This document shows, in pieces, positions 17,651-28,500 of a DNA stretch of 64,000 nucleotides. The position numbers and the translations under genes are program-made. Within the stretch, counting starts at the first letter, position 1. The number at the start of each line of letters is the position of its first letter. This DNA comes from JADKFD01 sp050250665 (GTDB lineage: Bacteria; Pseudomonadota; Gammaproteobacteria; Xanthomonadales; SZUA-5), in the NCBI GenBank assembly GCA_050250665.1, contig JBFWOF010000003.1, positions 87,294 through 151,293 of the forward strand. Reading direction: 5' to 3'. Below the pieces are notes generated by a model that was not told the origin of the DNA, searched no databases, and saw only the letters and a program-made list of their open reading frames with translations.

Positions 17651-20170
17651 TCAGTGCCTCACCACCCCCGGCGTCTGAGCCACTTCGGGGCCCGCCGTAC
17701 CCGGCTTTTCCTCTTCTGCCACAGCCGGGCCACTGGCGACGGGGACCGGGGAACTGACAAGGGCGATGTCCAGTACCTCGTCTATCCACTTGACCGGCTT
17801 GATTTCGAGGTCTCGGGTGACATTGGCCGGGATGTCGGCCAGGTCCTTGCGATTGTCGTCAGGGATGATCACCGTGCGGATGCCACCACGATGGGCCGCC
17901 AGCAGTTTTTCCTTGAGCCCGCCAATCGGCAACACCCGACCGCGTAGCGTGATCTCACCGGTCATGGCCACGGCAGAGCGCACCGGAATCTTGGTCAGCG
18001 CCGACACCAGCGCCGTACACATGCCGATACCGGCACTGGGTCCGTCCTTGGGTGTCGCACCTTCAGGTACGTGCACATGGATGTCCCACTTCTGATGGAA
18101 ATCCGGATCGATGCCCAGCGACTGGCTGCGGCTGCGCACCACCGACAGCGCTGCCTGTACCGACTCCTGCATCACTTCACCGAGCTGGCCGGTCTGAATC
18201 AGCTTGCCGCGCCCGGGAACGATGGATGCCTCGATGCTGAGAATCTCGCCGCCGACCTCGGTCCAGGCCAGGCCCGTGACCAGCCCGATCTCATCCTTCT
18301 CTTCCGCCTGTCCATACTGGAACCGGCGCACCCCCAGGAACTTGTCCAGGTTCTTGCTGGTGACGTGGACGACCTTCTGCGCAGACTTGCCCTTGCTGGG
18401 GGGAGCTGCCTTGGCACCCGCAGCCTTGCCCTTGCGCGCCGATTTTGCCGCCTTCTGGCTGGCTTCGGTCAACGACAGCTCCTTGACCACCTTGCGGCAG
18501 ATCTTGCTGACTTCACGCTCCAGACTGCGCACGCCGGCTTCGCGCGTGTAATAGCGGATCATGTCGACCAGCACCCCATCGCTGATGGAAATCTCCTCAG
18601 CTTTCAGGCCATTGGCCTTCAACTGCTTGGGCACCAGATAGCGCCGGGCGATCGCCACCTTCTCGTCCTCGGTGTAGCCGGGAATGCGGATGACTTCCAT
18701 GCGGTCGAGCAAGGGTCCCGGGATATTCAGGGAATTGGCAGTGCCGATGAACATGGTCTCGGACAGGTCCAGATCCACTTCCAGGTAGTGGTCGTTGAAG
18801 CTGTGGTTCTGTTCCGGATCCAGCACTTCCAGCAGGGCCGACGAAGGATCGCCGCGGAAATCCATGGACATCTTGTCCAGCTCGTCGAGCATGAACAGCG
18901 GATTCTTGGTCTTCACCTTGCTGAGGTTCTGGACGATGCGGCCCGGCAGCGAACCGATATAGGTGCGCCGATGACCCCGAATCTCGGCCTCATCGCGCAC
19001 GCCGCCCAGCGACATGCGCACGAACTTGCGCCCCGTCGCCCGCGCGATCGACTGCCCGAGGGAGGTCTTGCCCACGCCCGGCGGCCCGACCAGGCACAGG
19101 ATCGGTGCCTTCATGTGCTTGACCCGCTGCTGCACGGCCAGATACTCGAGAATGCGCTCCTTGACCTTCTCCAGGCCGAAGTGATCCTCATCCAGCACCT
19201 TTTTCGCCTCCGCCAGGTTCTTGCGAATGCGTGAGCGCTCCGACCACGGCACATTGGCCAGCCAGTCGATGTAGTTGCGGACCACAGTCGCCTCTGCCGA
19301 CATCGGCGACATCATCTTCAGCTTGTTGAGCTCGGTGCGCGCCTTGGCGGCCACCTCCTTGGGCATGCCGGCCTTCTCGATGCGCCGAGCCAGCTCATCC
19401 ATCTCGCTGGGTGCCTCGTCGAGCTCACCCAGTTCCTTCTGGATGGCCTTCATCTGCTCGTTGAGGTAGTACTCGCGCTGACTCTTCTCCATCTGCGACT
19501 TGACCCGGCCGCGGATGCGCTTTTCGATCTGCAACAGATCGATCTCGGCATCCACCGCCGCCATCAACATCTCCAGACGCGCGCCGATACCTGCGGTCTC
19601 AAGCAGGCTCTGCTTGTCCGAGAGCTTGATCGACAAGTGCGCAGCAATGGTGTCGGCAAAGCGGCTGGGGTCGTCGATGGCGCCCAGCGTGGACAACAGC
19701 TCAGGCGGTATCTTGCGATTGAGCTTGACCAGTTGTTCGAACTGGGACAACAGCGTGCGCGACAGCACTTCAACCTCGCGCGGCTCGCGGTCCAAGGTCG
19801 ATTCGATCTCCACAGGCACGGCACGAAACACCGTGTCCTGCTCGGAGACCTGTGTGATCTCGACCCGCTTCAAACCCTCGACCAGCAGCTTGATCGTGCC
19901 ATCCGGCAGCTTCAGCAACTGCAGCACGGTGGCCTGGGTACCGACGTCATAGAGCTCATCGGGCTTGGGATCATCGATCTCCGGCGCACGCTGACTGATC
20001 AGCAATATCTGCTTGTCGCTCTCCATCGCCGACTCCAGCGCCTTCATCGAGCGCTCGCGCCCGACGAACAGCGGGATCACCATGTGCGGATAGACCACGA
20101 CATCACGCAGCGGCAATATCGGCAGGGACTTCTCGCTGTGGCCGAATTCCAGGCGGGTACTTGCGGACAT
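17651..20170 (-). CDS. lon: ATP-dependent Lon protease
   Basis: 839 residues, longer than E. coli Lon (784). The N-terminal substrate domain starts with LPILPLRDVVVYPHM. The AAA+ module has Walker A GPPGVGKTS. The protease domain has the Ser-Lys dyad (Ser in PKDGPSAGIG, Lys in GGLKEKLLAAHRGG). Two additions account for the extra length: a Lys/Ala-rich insert between the AAA+ and protease domains (SARKGKAAGAKAAPPSKGK) and a ~35-residue Pro/Val/Glu-rich C-terminal tail. Lon degrades misfolded and regulatory proteins in the cytosol. The gene has a good AGTG-GGAG leader and a sigma-32-like promoter at 20223-20250. Confidence 0.96.
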   Translation of the reverse strand: MSASTRLEFGHSEKSLPILPLRDVVVYPHMVIPLFVGRERSMKALESAMESDKQILLISQRAPEIDDPKPDELYDVGTQATVLQLLKLPDGTIKLLVEGLKRVEITQVSEQDTVFRAVPVEIESTLDREPREVEVLSRTLLSQFEQLVKLNRKIPPELLSTLGAIDDPSRFADTIAAHLSIKLSDKQSLLETAGIGARLEMLMAAVDAEIDLLQIEKRIRGRVKSQMEKSQREYYLNEQMKAIQKELGELDEAPSEMDELARRIEKAGMPKEVAAKARTELNKLKMMSPMSAEATVVRNYIDWLANVPWSERSRIRKNLAEAKKVLDEDHFGLEKVKERILEYLAVQQRVKHMKAPILCLVGPPGVGKTSLGQSIARATGRKFVRMSLGGVRDEAEIRGHRRTYIGSLPGRIVQNLSKVKTKNPLFMLDELDKMSMDFRGDPSSALLEVLDPEQNHSFNDHYLEVDLDLSETMFIGTANSLNIPGPLLDRMEVIRIPGYTEDEKVAIARRYLVPKQLKANGLKAEEISISDGVLVDMIRYYTREAGVRSLEREVSKICRKVVKELSLTEASQKAAKSARKGKAAGAKAAPPSKGKSAQKVVHVTSKNLDKFLGVRRFQYGQAEEKDEIGLVTGLAWTEVGGEILSIEASIVPGRGKLIQTGQLGEVMQESVQAALSVVRSRSQSLGIDPDFHQKWDIHVHVPEGATPKDGPSAGIGMCTALVSALTKIPVRSAVAMTGEITLRGRVLPIGGLKEKLLAAHRGGIRTVIIPDDNRKDLADIPANVTRDLEIKPVKWIDEVLDIALVSSPVPVASGPAVAEEEKPGTAGPEVAQTPGVVRH

Positions 20171-20222
20171 CTTTCACTCCAATACCATGACGGCGGCCGG
20201 GAACAGTCCCGACACGCTAATA

Positions 20223-20250
20223 AAGTGGGGTATGGCCGGGCGATTACAAG
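20223..20250 (-). promoter_or_regulatory. Putative heat-shock (sigma-32) promoter of lon
   Basis: On the minus strand a CTTGTA box (20250-20245) is followed by a 14-base spacer and CCCCACTT (20230-20223), close to the sigma-32 consensus CTTGAA / CCCCATNT. It sits about 50 bases before the lon start. The -35 part overlaps a hairpin at 20234-20257. Confidence 0.65.
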
Positions 20251-20257
20251 CCCGGCC
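20234..20257. terminator. Hairpin after clpX
   Basis: Eight-base arms GGCCGGGC and GCCCGGCC with an eight-base loop, 24 bases beyond the clpX stop. There is no T run; it overlaps the predicted lon promoter. Confidence 0.45.
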
Positions 20258-20280
20258 AACAGCCGGGCATTCGCCTGCTG

Positions 20281-21558
20281 CTACTGGGCTGCCGTGCGCG
20301 GCTGGGCACTGCCTTCGTAGATCAGGTAGGGCTCCGCGGCGCCATTGATGACAGCTTCGTCCACCACGATCTTGCTGACGTTGCTCATCGACGGCAGATC
20401 GAACATGGTGTCCAGCAGTACCTGCTCGATGATGGTCCGCAATCCGCGCGCACCGGTGCGCCGTTCCAGCGCCTTGCGGGCAATGGCGGCCAGCGCATCG
20501 GGACGGAACTCCAGATCAACCCCTTCCATTTCGAACAAGCGGCGGAATTGCTTGACCAGCGCATTTTTAGGTTCGGAAAGAATCCGCACCAGCGCTGCCT
20601 CGTCCAGTTCCTCCAGGGTAGCCACCACCGGCAGACGCCCGACGAACTCGGGAATCAGGCCAAATCGGATCAGATCCTCGGGTTCGACCTCAACCAGCAC
20701 CTGGCCCACATTGCGTCTGGACTCGGTACTGCGAATATCGGCCGAAAAGCCGATGCCAGTCGATGTGGAGCGGGCCTGGATGATCTTCTCCAGTCCGGCA
20801 AAGGCGCCACCGCAGATGAACAGGATGTTGCGGGTGTCGACCTGCAGGAATTCCTGCTGCGGGTGCTTGCGCCCTCCCTGGGGCGGCACCGAGGCCACCG
20901 TACCCTCGATCAGCTTCAGCAGCGCCTGCTGCACACCCTCGCCCGAGACATCCCGGGTGATCGACGGGTTCTCGCTCTTGCGCGAGATCTTGTCGATTTC
21001 ATCGATGTAGACAATGCCGGTCTGGGCCTTGTCGACTTCGTAATCGCATTTCTGAAGAAGCTTCTGGATGATGTTTTCCACATCTTCACCGACATAACCG
21101 GCCTCGGTGAGCGTGGTCGCATCGGCGATCGTGAACGGCACATTGAGCAGCCGTGCCAGCGTCTCGGCCAGCAGCGTCTTGCCCGATCCAGTGGGTCCGA
21201 TCAGCAGGATATTGCTCTTGGCCAGCTCCACGTCATCACCGCGCTGCCGTGACTCCAGACGCTTGTAATGATTGTGCACAGCCACCGACAGAATGCGCTT
21301 GGCGCGCTGCTGGCCGATGACGTACTGATCGAGAACATCCAGGATTTCCCGAGGCTTGGGCAGACTGCTGCGACCTGCCTGAGCCTTGTCTTCCAACTCC
21401 TCGCGGATGATGTCATTGCACAACTCGACGCACTCATCACAGATGAATACGCTCGGTCCTGCGATCAGCTTGCGAACCTCGTGCTGACTCTTGCCACAGA
21501 ACGAGCAGTACAACACTTTGCCACCGTCCCCGGAGCGGTGCTGGCGATCGTCAGACAT
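20281..21558 (-). CDS. clpX: ClpX, ATPase subunit of the ClpXP protease
   Basis: 425 residues, the usual length. The N-terminal four-cysteine zinc-binding domain (YCSFCGKSQ then ICDECVELC), Walker A GPTGSGKT, Walker B IVYIDEIDK and the GARGLRTIIE sensor-2 region are all present. ClpX unfolds tagged substrates and feeds them to ClpP. It is encoded downstream of clpP on the same strand, with lon following, the classic clpP-clpX-lon order. A GAGG ribosome site precedes the ATG. Confidence 0.97.
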   Translation of the reverse strand: MSDDRQHRSGDGGKVLYCSFCGKSQHEVRKLIAGPSVFICDECVELCNDIIREELEDKAQAGRSSLPKPREILDVLDQYVIGQQRAKRILSVAVHNHYKRLESRQRGDDVELAKSNILLIGPTGSGKTLLAETLARLLNVPFTIADATTLTEAGYVGEDVENIIQKLLQKCDYEVDKAQTGIVYIDEIDKISRKSENPSITRDVSGEGVQQALLKLIEGTVASVPPQGGRKHPQQEFLQVDTRNILFICGGAFAGLEKIIQARSTSTGIGFSADIRSTESRRNVGQVLVEVEPEDLIRFGLIPEFVGRLPVVATLEELDEAALVRILSEPKNALVKQFRRLFEMEGVDLEFRPDALAAIARKALERRTGARGLRTIIEQVLLDTMFDLPSMSNVSKIVVDEAVINGAAEPYLIYEGSAQPRTAAQ

Positions 21559-21639
21559 TTGCGAACCTCAACAGAAAAGCGCCCGTAGGACCCCGACGGC
21601 CCGAGCATATCACAGGGTTTTTTTTAGGCTGTGCAGGCC

Positions 21640-22266
<627 letters not shown>

Positions 22267-22291
22267 CGAATACTCCCAGGTAGACGCCTAT

Positions 22292-22319
22292 TGATGGGGA
22301 CGTTCTACCTCTTTTCAAC
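22292..22319 (-). promoter_or_regulatory. Putative heat-shock (sigma-32) promoter of clpP-clpX
   Basis: On the minus strand GTTGAA (22319-22314) is followed by 14 bases and CCCCATCA (22299-22292), close to the consensus CTTGAA / CCCCATNT. It is about 26 bases before the clpP ATG, giving a very short leader. The spacer length is the same as in the lon promoter. Confidence 0.65.
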
Positions 22320-22447
22320 CGGCGAGACGAGAGCTTGACTCCCGGCGGCCTCGAGAAGGGACACGCACCGGCGCGGCGACCTTGAACCGGCGTCATTGCG
22401 AGCCGCGTGTATCGGCCTGAAACTGCTGACGGGCCATTAACCCCCGG

Positions 22448-22530
22448 CGTCATTGCGAGCGTAGCGAAGCAATCCAGGGGCGTGCGGCGATACCTGGATT
22501 GCTTCGTCGCTACGCTCCTCGCTATGACGC
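22448..22530. repeat. Inverted repeat, family B (CATTGCGAG / GCAATCCAG)
   Basis: Left arm begins CGTCATTGCGAGCGTAGCG and runs to CAATCCAG; the right arm is its near-perfect complement ending GCTATGACG. Related copies occur at 32223-32321 and 44862-44960. Family seen only between genes. Confidence 0.75.
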
Positions 22531-22611
22531 ATCAACAACTTACGACATGCGTTCTTGGAGAGCCACCTGATTCGGCCCGACACTGCGCACGGGCCATGAA
22601 CCTCAGGCGCG

Positions 22612-22687
22612 TGTAGGAGCGACCTCGCGTCGCGACCGGCAAGCCGCACTCTCGCGGCAGCGGTCGCGCCGCAAGGGCGCTCCTACA
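22612..22687. repeat. Inverted REP-type pair, family A (TGTAGGAGCG / CGCTCCTACA)
   Basis: Two head-to-head copies of the 'GTAGGAGCGACCTCGCGTCGCGACC' type palindrome, separated by about 25 bases, able to fold into a long hairpin. Other copies lie at 35409, 35605-35679, 35900-35924 and 63191-63243. Confidence 0.8.
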
Positions 22688-22767
22688 GGCGAGCAAAGCC
22701 CGCAATACGCTCCGGCGCGTTGTTTCATGGTTCGCCCGCGCTGATCCCGGAGCGACCACACCCCCGA

Positions 22768-22817
22768 AAGAAGAAAGGGCACCAGCCGGGCGAGTTGACC
22801 TCGCCTGACCGGTGCCC
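22768..22817 (-). terminator. Rho-independent terminator of tig
   Basis: On the minus strand a GC-rich stem (GGGCACCGGTCAGGCGAG pairing with CTCGCCCGGCTGGTGCCC) with a short loop is followed by TTTCTTCTTT, about 30 bases past the tig stop. Confidence 0.75.
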
Positions 22818-22848
22818 CTGATCCTGCGTCCAGCAGGTCGCGACAGCC

Positions 22849-24159
22849 TCAGCTGCCCGGCTGCAGGATTTCCTGGAAGCTGCGCTCGACCTCGGTGACC
22901 TTGGCGCGCTGCGCCACCCACTCGGCCACCTGCTCGTCCATGACCCGCGCGCGCAGGCTGTTCATCAGGCGCTGATCCTGCTGATACATGGTAACGACTT
23001 CGGAGGGATCCTCGTAGGTCGAAGCGATGGCCGACAGCGCCAGACGAACCTTGGCTTCATCCAGGCGCAGACTGTTGCGGATGGCGATCTCGTTCAGCAG
23101 CAGACCGGCCAGCACTCGACGCCGCGCCAGATCGCGCAGGCTCTCGACCGCCGGTGGCGGCGGCACCGGCTGACCCGCCTGCCTGGCGCGCTCGGTCATC
23201 TCGGCAACAGCCTGACGCTGCATCGCTTCGGCTTCGCTGGTGACCAGCGAGTTGGGCACTGCCAGATCGTTGTACTTCTTCAACAACTGTTCGACCACCG
23301 CACCGCGCAGCCGACCCGACAGCGCCTGACCGAGCTCGCGCTCGAGGTTCTGACGCACTTCGCGCTTGAAGGCTTCGACGCCACCGCTGATGTTGAAGCT
23401 CTGGGCGAAGTTGTCGTCGACTTCCGGCAGTACGCCTTCGTTGATTCGGGTCACGCTGAGCTCGATCGTCGCGGTCTTGCCGGCGATCCGCTCATCGCGG
23501 TAATCGGCCGGGAATTCGGCCGTGATCGACTTGTCTTCGCCGGCACTCATGCCGACCAGCGCATCTTCGATTTCCGGCATCACCGCTTTCTGACCGATCG
23601 CAGTCAGACCGCGCTCCTTGCCCTCTTCCGGAATCCGCACGCCATCGCTGCTGATCACGAACTCGAAGGCAATGAAGTCCCCGGCGACGGCGGGCCGCTC
23701 GGCCGGACGGAAGCTCATCCGCTGACGTCGCAGGGTATCGATCATGCGATCGATGTCCGCGTCAGTGGCCTGGGCCACTTCGCGCTCGATCACCAGATCG
23801 GTGACATCAATTTCCGGAAATTCCGGCAGCACGTCGAAGGTGGCGGTGTAGGCAAATTCGTCGGCAGCTTCGGAATCCTTGATCACCGAGGGCGTCTGCG
23901 CCGGACGCAGATTTTCCTGCTGCACGGCTTCGGCCAGGGTTTCGCGGATCAGCGTGTTGCTGACTTCATCGCGAATCTGCTGACCGTAGCGCTTCTCGAT
24001 CACCATCGCCGGCACCTTGCCCGGACGGAAGCCATTGAGCGACACCGTCTTCGACAATTCGCGGATGCGCGCGTGCACGACCTGGTGATAGCGCTCGCCC
24101 GGAACACTGATCTTGAGACGACGGGCAAAATCGTCCAGCTTCTCGACCGAAACCTGCAT
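22849..24159 (-). CDS. tig: Trigger factor, ribosome-associated chaperone
   Basis: Start at the ATG at 24159, preceded by GGAGG; 436 residues, the normal length. The N-terminal ribosome-binding domain has the signature NGFRPGKVP (the canonical loop is GFRxGKxP). An FKBP-type PPIase domain (~160-245, with GDFIAFEF and FPADYRDERIAGK) and a helical C-terminal substrate cradle follow. It acts on nascent chains at the ribosome exit tunnel. It precedes clpP on the same strand, separated by 580 bases with its own terminator, so clpPX is mainly transcribed from its own promoter. Confidence 0.96.
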   Translation of the reverse strand: MQVSVEKLDDFARRLKISVPGERYHQVVHARIRELSKTVSLNGFRPGKVPAMVIEKRYGQQIRDEVSNTLIRETLAEAVQQENLRPAQTPSVIKDSEAADEFAYTATFDVLPEFPEIDVTDLVIEREVAQATDADIDRMIDTLRRQRMSFRPAERPAVAGDFIAFEFVISSDGVRIPEEGKERGLTAIGQKAVMPEIEDALVGMSAGEDKSITAEFPADYRDERIAGKTATIELSVTRINEGVLPEVDDNFAQSFNISGGVEAFKREVRQNLERELGQALSGRLRGAVVEQLLKKYNDLAVPNSLVTSEAEAMQRQAVAEMTERARQAGQPVPPPPAVESLRDLARRRVLAGLLLNEIAIRNSLRLDEAKVRLALSAIASTYEDPSEVVTMYQQDQRLMNSLRARVMDEQVAEWVAQRAKVTEVERSFQEILQPGS

Positions 24160-24214
24160 GAAACCTCCAAAGTCACAAAACATACGCGCATGACGCCAGG
24201 CGCCTGCCCGATTC

Positions 24215-24298
24215 TGGTGCGAAAGGAGAGACTCGAACTCTCACGGGTTGCCCCACTGGATTCTAAGTCCAGCGCGTCTACCATTCCGCCACTTTCGC
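24215..24298 (-). tRNA. tRNA-Leu (anticodon TAG)
   Basis: Minus-strand fold with acceptor GCGAAAG/CTTTCGC, discriminator A, encoded CCA, anticodon loop CTTAGAA (TAG) and a long variable arm (84 bases in all). It is last in a run of six tRNAs on this strand. Confidence 0.95.
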
Positions 24299-24332
24299 AT
24301 GACCGACTGCTGACGCGGGGCAAGCGGCGAGT

Positions 24333-24407
24333 TGGTGGGCTGTCAGGGACTCGAACCCCGAACCTACTGATTAAGAGTCAGCTGCTCTACCATTGAGCTA
24401 ACAGCCC
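24333..24407 (-). tRNA. tRNA-Lys (anticodon CTT)
   Basis: Minus-strand fold with acceptor GGGCTGT/ACAGCCC, discriminator A, encoded CCA and anticodon loop CTCTTAA (CTT). Confidence 0.95.
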
Positions 24408-24431
24408 ACAGAAACGGCATCCCGAGGTTGT

Positions 24432-24507
24432 TGGGGTGGATGACGGGGCTCGAACCCGCGACCGTCGGAATCACAATCCGATGCTCTACCAGCTGAGCTA
24501 CATCCAC
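24432..24507 (-). tRNA. tRNA-His (anticodon GTG)
   Basis: Minus-strand fold with acceptor GTGGATG/CATCCAC, discriminator C with encoded CCA, and anticodon loop TTGTGAT (GTG). A G precedes position 1 (base 24508), as required for the extra G-1 that marks histidine tRNAs for HisRS. Confidence 0.95.
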
Positions 24508-24526
24508 CACCGTAAACCTTTACCAC

Positions 24527-24603
24527 TGGCGCGCCCGACAGGAATCGAACCTGCAACCCTCGGCTTAGAAGGCCGATGCTCTATCCGGTTGAGCTACGGG
24601 CGC
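24527..24603 (-). tRNA. tRNA-Arg (anticodon TCT)
   Basis: Minus-strand fold with acceptor GCGCCCG/CGGGCGC, discriminator G, encoded CCA and anticodon loop CTTCTAA (TCT). Confidence 0.95.
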
Positions 24604-24660
24604 AACGCTCCGTAGTCTCGCCGACCGCGCCCCTCTTGCCCACTGTTCACTGGGGAAAGA

Positions 24661-24737
24661 TGGTCGGGGTAGGGGGATTCGAACCCACGACATCCAGCTC
24701 CCAAAGCTGGCGCGCTACCAGGCTGCGCTATACCCCG
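24661..24737 (-). tRNA. tRNA-Pro (anticodon TGG)
   Basis: Minus-strand fold with acceptor CGGGGTA/TACCCCG, discriminator A, encoded CCA and anticodon loop TTTGGGA (TGG). Confidence 0.95.
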
Positions 24738-24869
24738 CAAACTTGCCGCGACGACACAATACCACCGTCACAATACGACGGGCTCAAAAGTCGGTCAAAC
24801 CCTCAGACCGCCGATTGCACCCCTCAAACATCAACGCCCGAAACCAGTTCGGGCGTCTATGCCACACAT

Positions 24870-24946
24870 TGGCGCGCCCGGAAGGATTCGAACCTCCGAC
24901 CACCTGGTTCGTAGCCAGGTACTCTATCCAACTGAGCTACGGGCGC
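24870..24946 (-). tRNA. tRNA-Arg (anticodon ACG)
   Basis: Minus-strand fold with acceptor GCGCCCG/CGGGCGC, discriminator G, encoded CCA and anticodon loop CTACGAA (ACG; A34 normally becomes inosine). It is first in the run of six tRNAs, so the cluster promoter should lie just to its right (~24950-25000). Confidence 0.95.
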
Positions 24947-25039
24947 GTAGAAACGAGAATTATGTGGCGTGATTCGGTCGCCGTCAAGCCCTTGAGCGCG
25001 GCTTTTTGCGAGTCCGAAAGAAGTTTTCTTCCGCCCCGA

Positions 25040-25447
25040 TCACTGCCCTTCGCTCATGCGCCGGTCGAATTCCACTCGAGCCGCACGCAACTCGGCCTCC
25101 TCGCTGGCGACCGCGCTGTTTTCGCAGTCGGCGCGATCGGAAGCCTGCAAGCTCTGACAGCTCTGCATCGATTCCTCGTAGCGTTTTCTGGCGCTGTCGG
25201 TCGCGGCTTCCAGATAGGACTGGGCCGCACCCAAACGGGCATGCAGTTCAACTTCCTGCGGGTCAGTCTCAGCGTTCCCCGATGCATTCGATGGTATCGA
25301 GTCCGGCTCAGGCGTCGGCGCCGGTGAAGGCGCCGCCGTATCGGACTGGTCTTGCACCGTCGCCGGCTGCGGTGCCGGCTGTTCAGAGCAGGCCGACAGC
25401 AACACACTCAGCATCGCGCATATCAACCTGTTCAATCGCACTGGCAA
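25040..25447 (-). CDS. Small lipoprotein, function unknown
   Basis: 135 residues with a lipoprotein signal (lipobox LLSAC, Cys20), a Pro/Ala/Ser-rich linker (~22-60), and a helical charged C-terminal part with two cysteines that could pair. No recognisable domain. It lies between the tRNA cluster and the large sensor kinase gene on the same strand (95-base gap) and may be co-transcribed with that kinase. Only the export and lipid anchor can be supported. Confidence 0.65.
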   Translation of the reverse strand: MPVRLNRLICAMLSVLLSACSEQPAPQPATVQDQSDTAAPSPAPTPEPDSIPSNASGNAETDPQEVELHARLGAAQSYLEAATDSARKRYEESMQSCQSLQASDRADCENSAVASEEAELRAARVEFDRRMSEGQ

Positions 25448-25541
25448 CTCCCTCGCAGACCGTCAGACCGGCAGTCTGCATTGAATGCCTGGGATCGGCC
25501 ATCGCCTGCGCGCTGCCAATCATGCCGACGCATCGCGCATA

Positions 25542-28500
25542 TCATGGCGCCACCCTGGGGAAAGTCAGCTGGAATCGCATGCCGACGTTCGGGGCACCTT
25601 CGACCGCCACCCGACCACCCAACTGCACGGTCACCAGGTTGTAGACGATGTGCAGTCCAAGGCCACTGCCACCCTGGGCTCGCCGGGTGGTGTAGAAGGG
25701 CTCGAAGACCCTAGCCAGTTCTTCGCTGCCGATGCCAGCGCCATTGTCTTCGAATACCACCTGCACCAACCCGGCGGGTGTGAGTGAGGCCGACAGGCGC
25801 ATATGACCGGCGCGGTCTTCTGGAAAAGCGTGCAGCAGCGCATTCTGGATCAGATTGCTGATCACCTGTCCCAGCGCGCCGGGATAGCTGTCAAGCAGGA
25901 TGTCGTCGGCGCATTCGAGCCTCAGGGTAATCGGGCGTCGCTTCCAGGTAATCTCGAGACTGCTCACCACCGCTGCCAGATTCTGCGCCAGATCAAACTG
26001 GCGCCGGTCATCCTTGCTGCGATCCACCGACACCTGCTTGAAGTTGCGAACCAGTTCGGAGGCTCGCGCCAGGTTCTGATGGATGATCTGGCTGGCGTTG
26101 CTGGCCTGGGCGGCAAATTCAGCCAGCGTCGTGCGACGCAATTCATTGGCTTCCAGAGCTTCTCCCAGGGCGGCGCTGCGCTCGGCCAGATAGGACGAGG
26201 CGGTCAGCGCCACGCCCACCGGGGTGTTGATTTCGTGGGCCACTCCGGCCACGAGCTGACCTAAAGAGGCCATCTTCTCCCGCGCCACCAGTTCGATCTG
26301 AGCGTTCTGCAACTGCTGCAGCGCGGTTTCCGCACCTTCCTTGGCCTGAGTGAGTTCAGCCGTGCGCTCAGCCACGAGCGTTTCCAGCCTGGCGGAACGA
26401 CGGCGCAAGCCGTGCTCGCGCATACGCAATCCAAGCAGCAGCAACAACGACGCCAGCACGACCAGCGTGCGGAACCACCAGGTCTGCCAGACCGCCGGGA
26501 TGACCTGAACCGGAATCCGCAGCTCATGGGGACTCATCACCCCGGTACGAGCACTCCCACGCACGCGCAGCAGATACTCGCCCGGACTCAGACTGTTGTA
26601 GCTGGCAACGCGACGGGTTGCATCGGTCTCGATCCAGTCGCGGTCAAAGCCATCCAGCCGATACTGATAGCGAAGTCGCAGTGGGGAACTGAAATCCAGC
26701 GCTGCGAATTCCAGTGCGAATCCACGCTGCTCGGGATTGACATTGAAACCCGCTGCCGCAGGTCCCATGGCCGCCGGCACGCCACCGAGCTGCAGCTCGG
26801 TGGCCACGATGGGCGGCTGGTATTGCCAGGGCGAGAATTCTCGGGGATTGACCACCATCAGGCCCTTGCTGCCCCCGAACAACAGGGTGCCGTCACGAGT
26901 CTGGGTGTAGCTGCGGAACCAGGCCGTCCCCAGGTCAGCCCCGTCGGCACGACTCAACTCGTAAAGACTGTCAGCCTTGGGATCGTAGACAAAGCGCTGG
27001 CTCCAGATGCGACCCAGGGGATCCTCCAGCAGGTTTGCACCGAAGGGTCTGGCAGTCTGTCCGGGGCGCAGCGCAACCGGCTCAAGTACCGCGAGATCCG
27101 GTCCCGACCATCGCACCCGGTGCAACCCCACCGGGGTGTCGGCCCAGAGTTGATCGCTGCGGTCGAGCAGCAGACCGAGTACGCTGACCTGATCCATCGC
27201 GCTGCCATCAACCGCCCTGATCCGAATCTGGCGCAAGCGATCCTCGCCGGCGTCAACCCGATAGAGTCCGGTGGAGCTGCCCACCCACAATCCGCCGTCG
27301 GCGGCTTCCACCAGTGCGTTGACATCCGCCCTGACTGGCGCGTTGTCGATGGCGCGCAGTTGCTCTATCACCGCCCTACCCGCTCGCCGTCGCGCCAGGC
27401 CTGCGTCGGTACCGATCCAGAGGTCGCCAACCGCGGTCGCCAGCAGGCGCCGCACGTAGACATCCGGCAGCCCCTGATCGGGCCCCCACCAGACAAACTC
27501 GTTGCTATCACGCTGGTATTGATGCAGGCCGTCGACGGTGCCAACCCAGATCGTGCCATCCGCCGACTGCGCCAGACTGGAGATCACGCCGTTGCGCAGC
27601 GCCTTGGGGTCATCCGGATATGGACGCCAGCCGCCAATCACACCCTGCTGGCGGTCCCACAGATCGATGCCGTTGCCACGGGTGCCGATCCAGATTCGAC
27701 CATCATCCACTTCCAGCACGCTGGACACACTCGGGGTGCTGAGGGTGCCCGGCCGACCCGGACTGTGGCGCAACACGCCGATACCGTCGTTGGCCGGATT
27801 GTGGCGCTGCAAACCACCGCCATAGCCGCCCACCCAGATCTCGCCCGCCTGATCGCGCAGCATGCAACGAATCTGATCATGGGCAAGGCTGGAGGCCACG
27901 GCGGTGTCCGGCCGGATCTGGCGCAGCAGCCGAAAATCATGGGCGTCGAGCACATCAATCCCGCCAAACACGCCTATCCAGAGTATCCCCGGTCGGGGCT
28001 CGAGCAGACTCAATACGGCTGGCTGCACCGCACTGCGGTTGTCAGCTCCCACCGGGATTGGCCGCAGAACCGGGGCGTCCGGGGCCAGCGCAAAACTGCC
28101 GCTGCGGGCCGTGCCGATGATGAGCGTGCCATCGCCCAACTGCAGCAGACTTTGCACCTGCACTCGATCCGACGGGTCGCTGGCGGCACCCAAACTACTG
28201 ATGCGATCGAAGGATTCTGCGTTGGGTCTGCGCACACTGAGCCCACCCCAACTGCCCACCCACAGATTGCCCCTTACATCCACCAGCAGCGCCGTGATGT
28301 GATCGTCATCGACATCGCCGGCGCCACCGAAACGCTGGCGATAGTGCCTGATGCCGGTCTCGCCGGGCGGCCAGTAATCCAGCCCCTCACGGGTACCGAT
28401 CCAGACTCCGCCGCCAGCGTCTTCGGCCAGCGCACGGACGGTATTGCTGGACAAGCCATCGGCCGCAGCGCGCACCCGCGTGACCCGGGCACCGTTGGCA

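Larger units (their letters stand above)
22267..22848. repeat. clpP-tig gap with two palindromic repeat elements
   Basis: This 580-base gap holds no supported gene. It contains the clpP promoter, a partial and a full 'GTCATTGCGAG...GCAATCCAG' inverted repeat (full copy ~22448-22530), a 'TGTAGGAGCG...CGCTCCTACA' inverted pair (22612-22687), and the tig terminator at its right end. These repeats recur elsewhere in the window. Confidence 0.8.
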
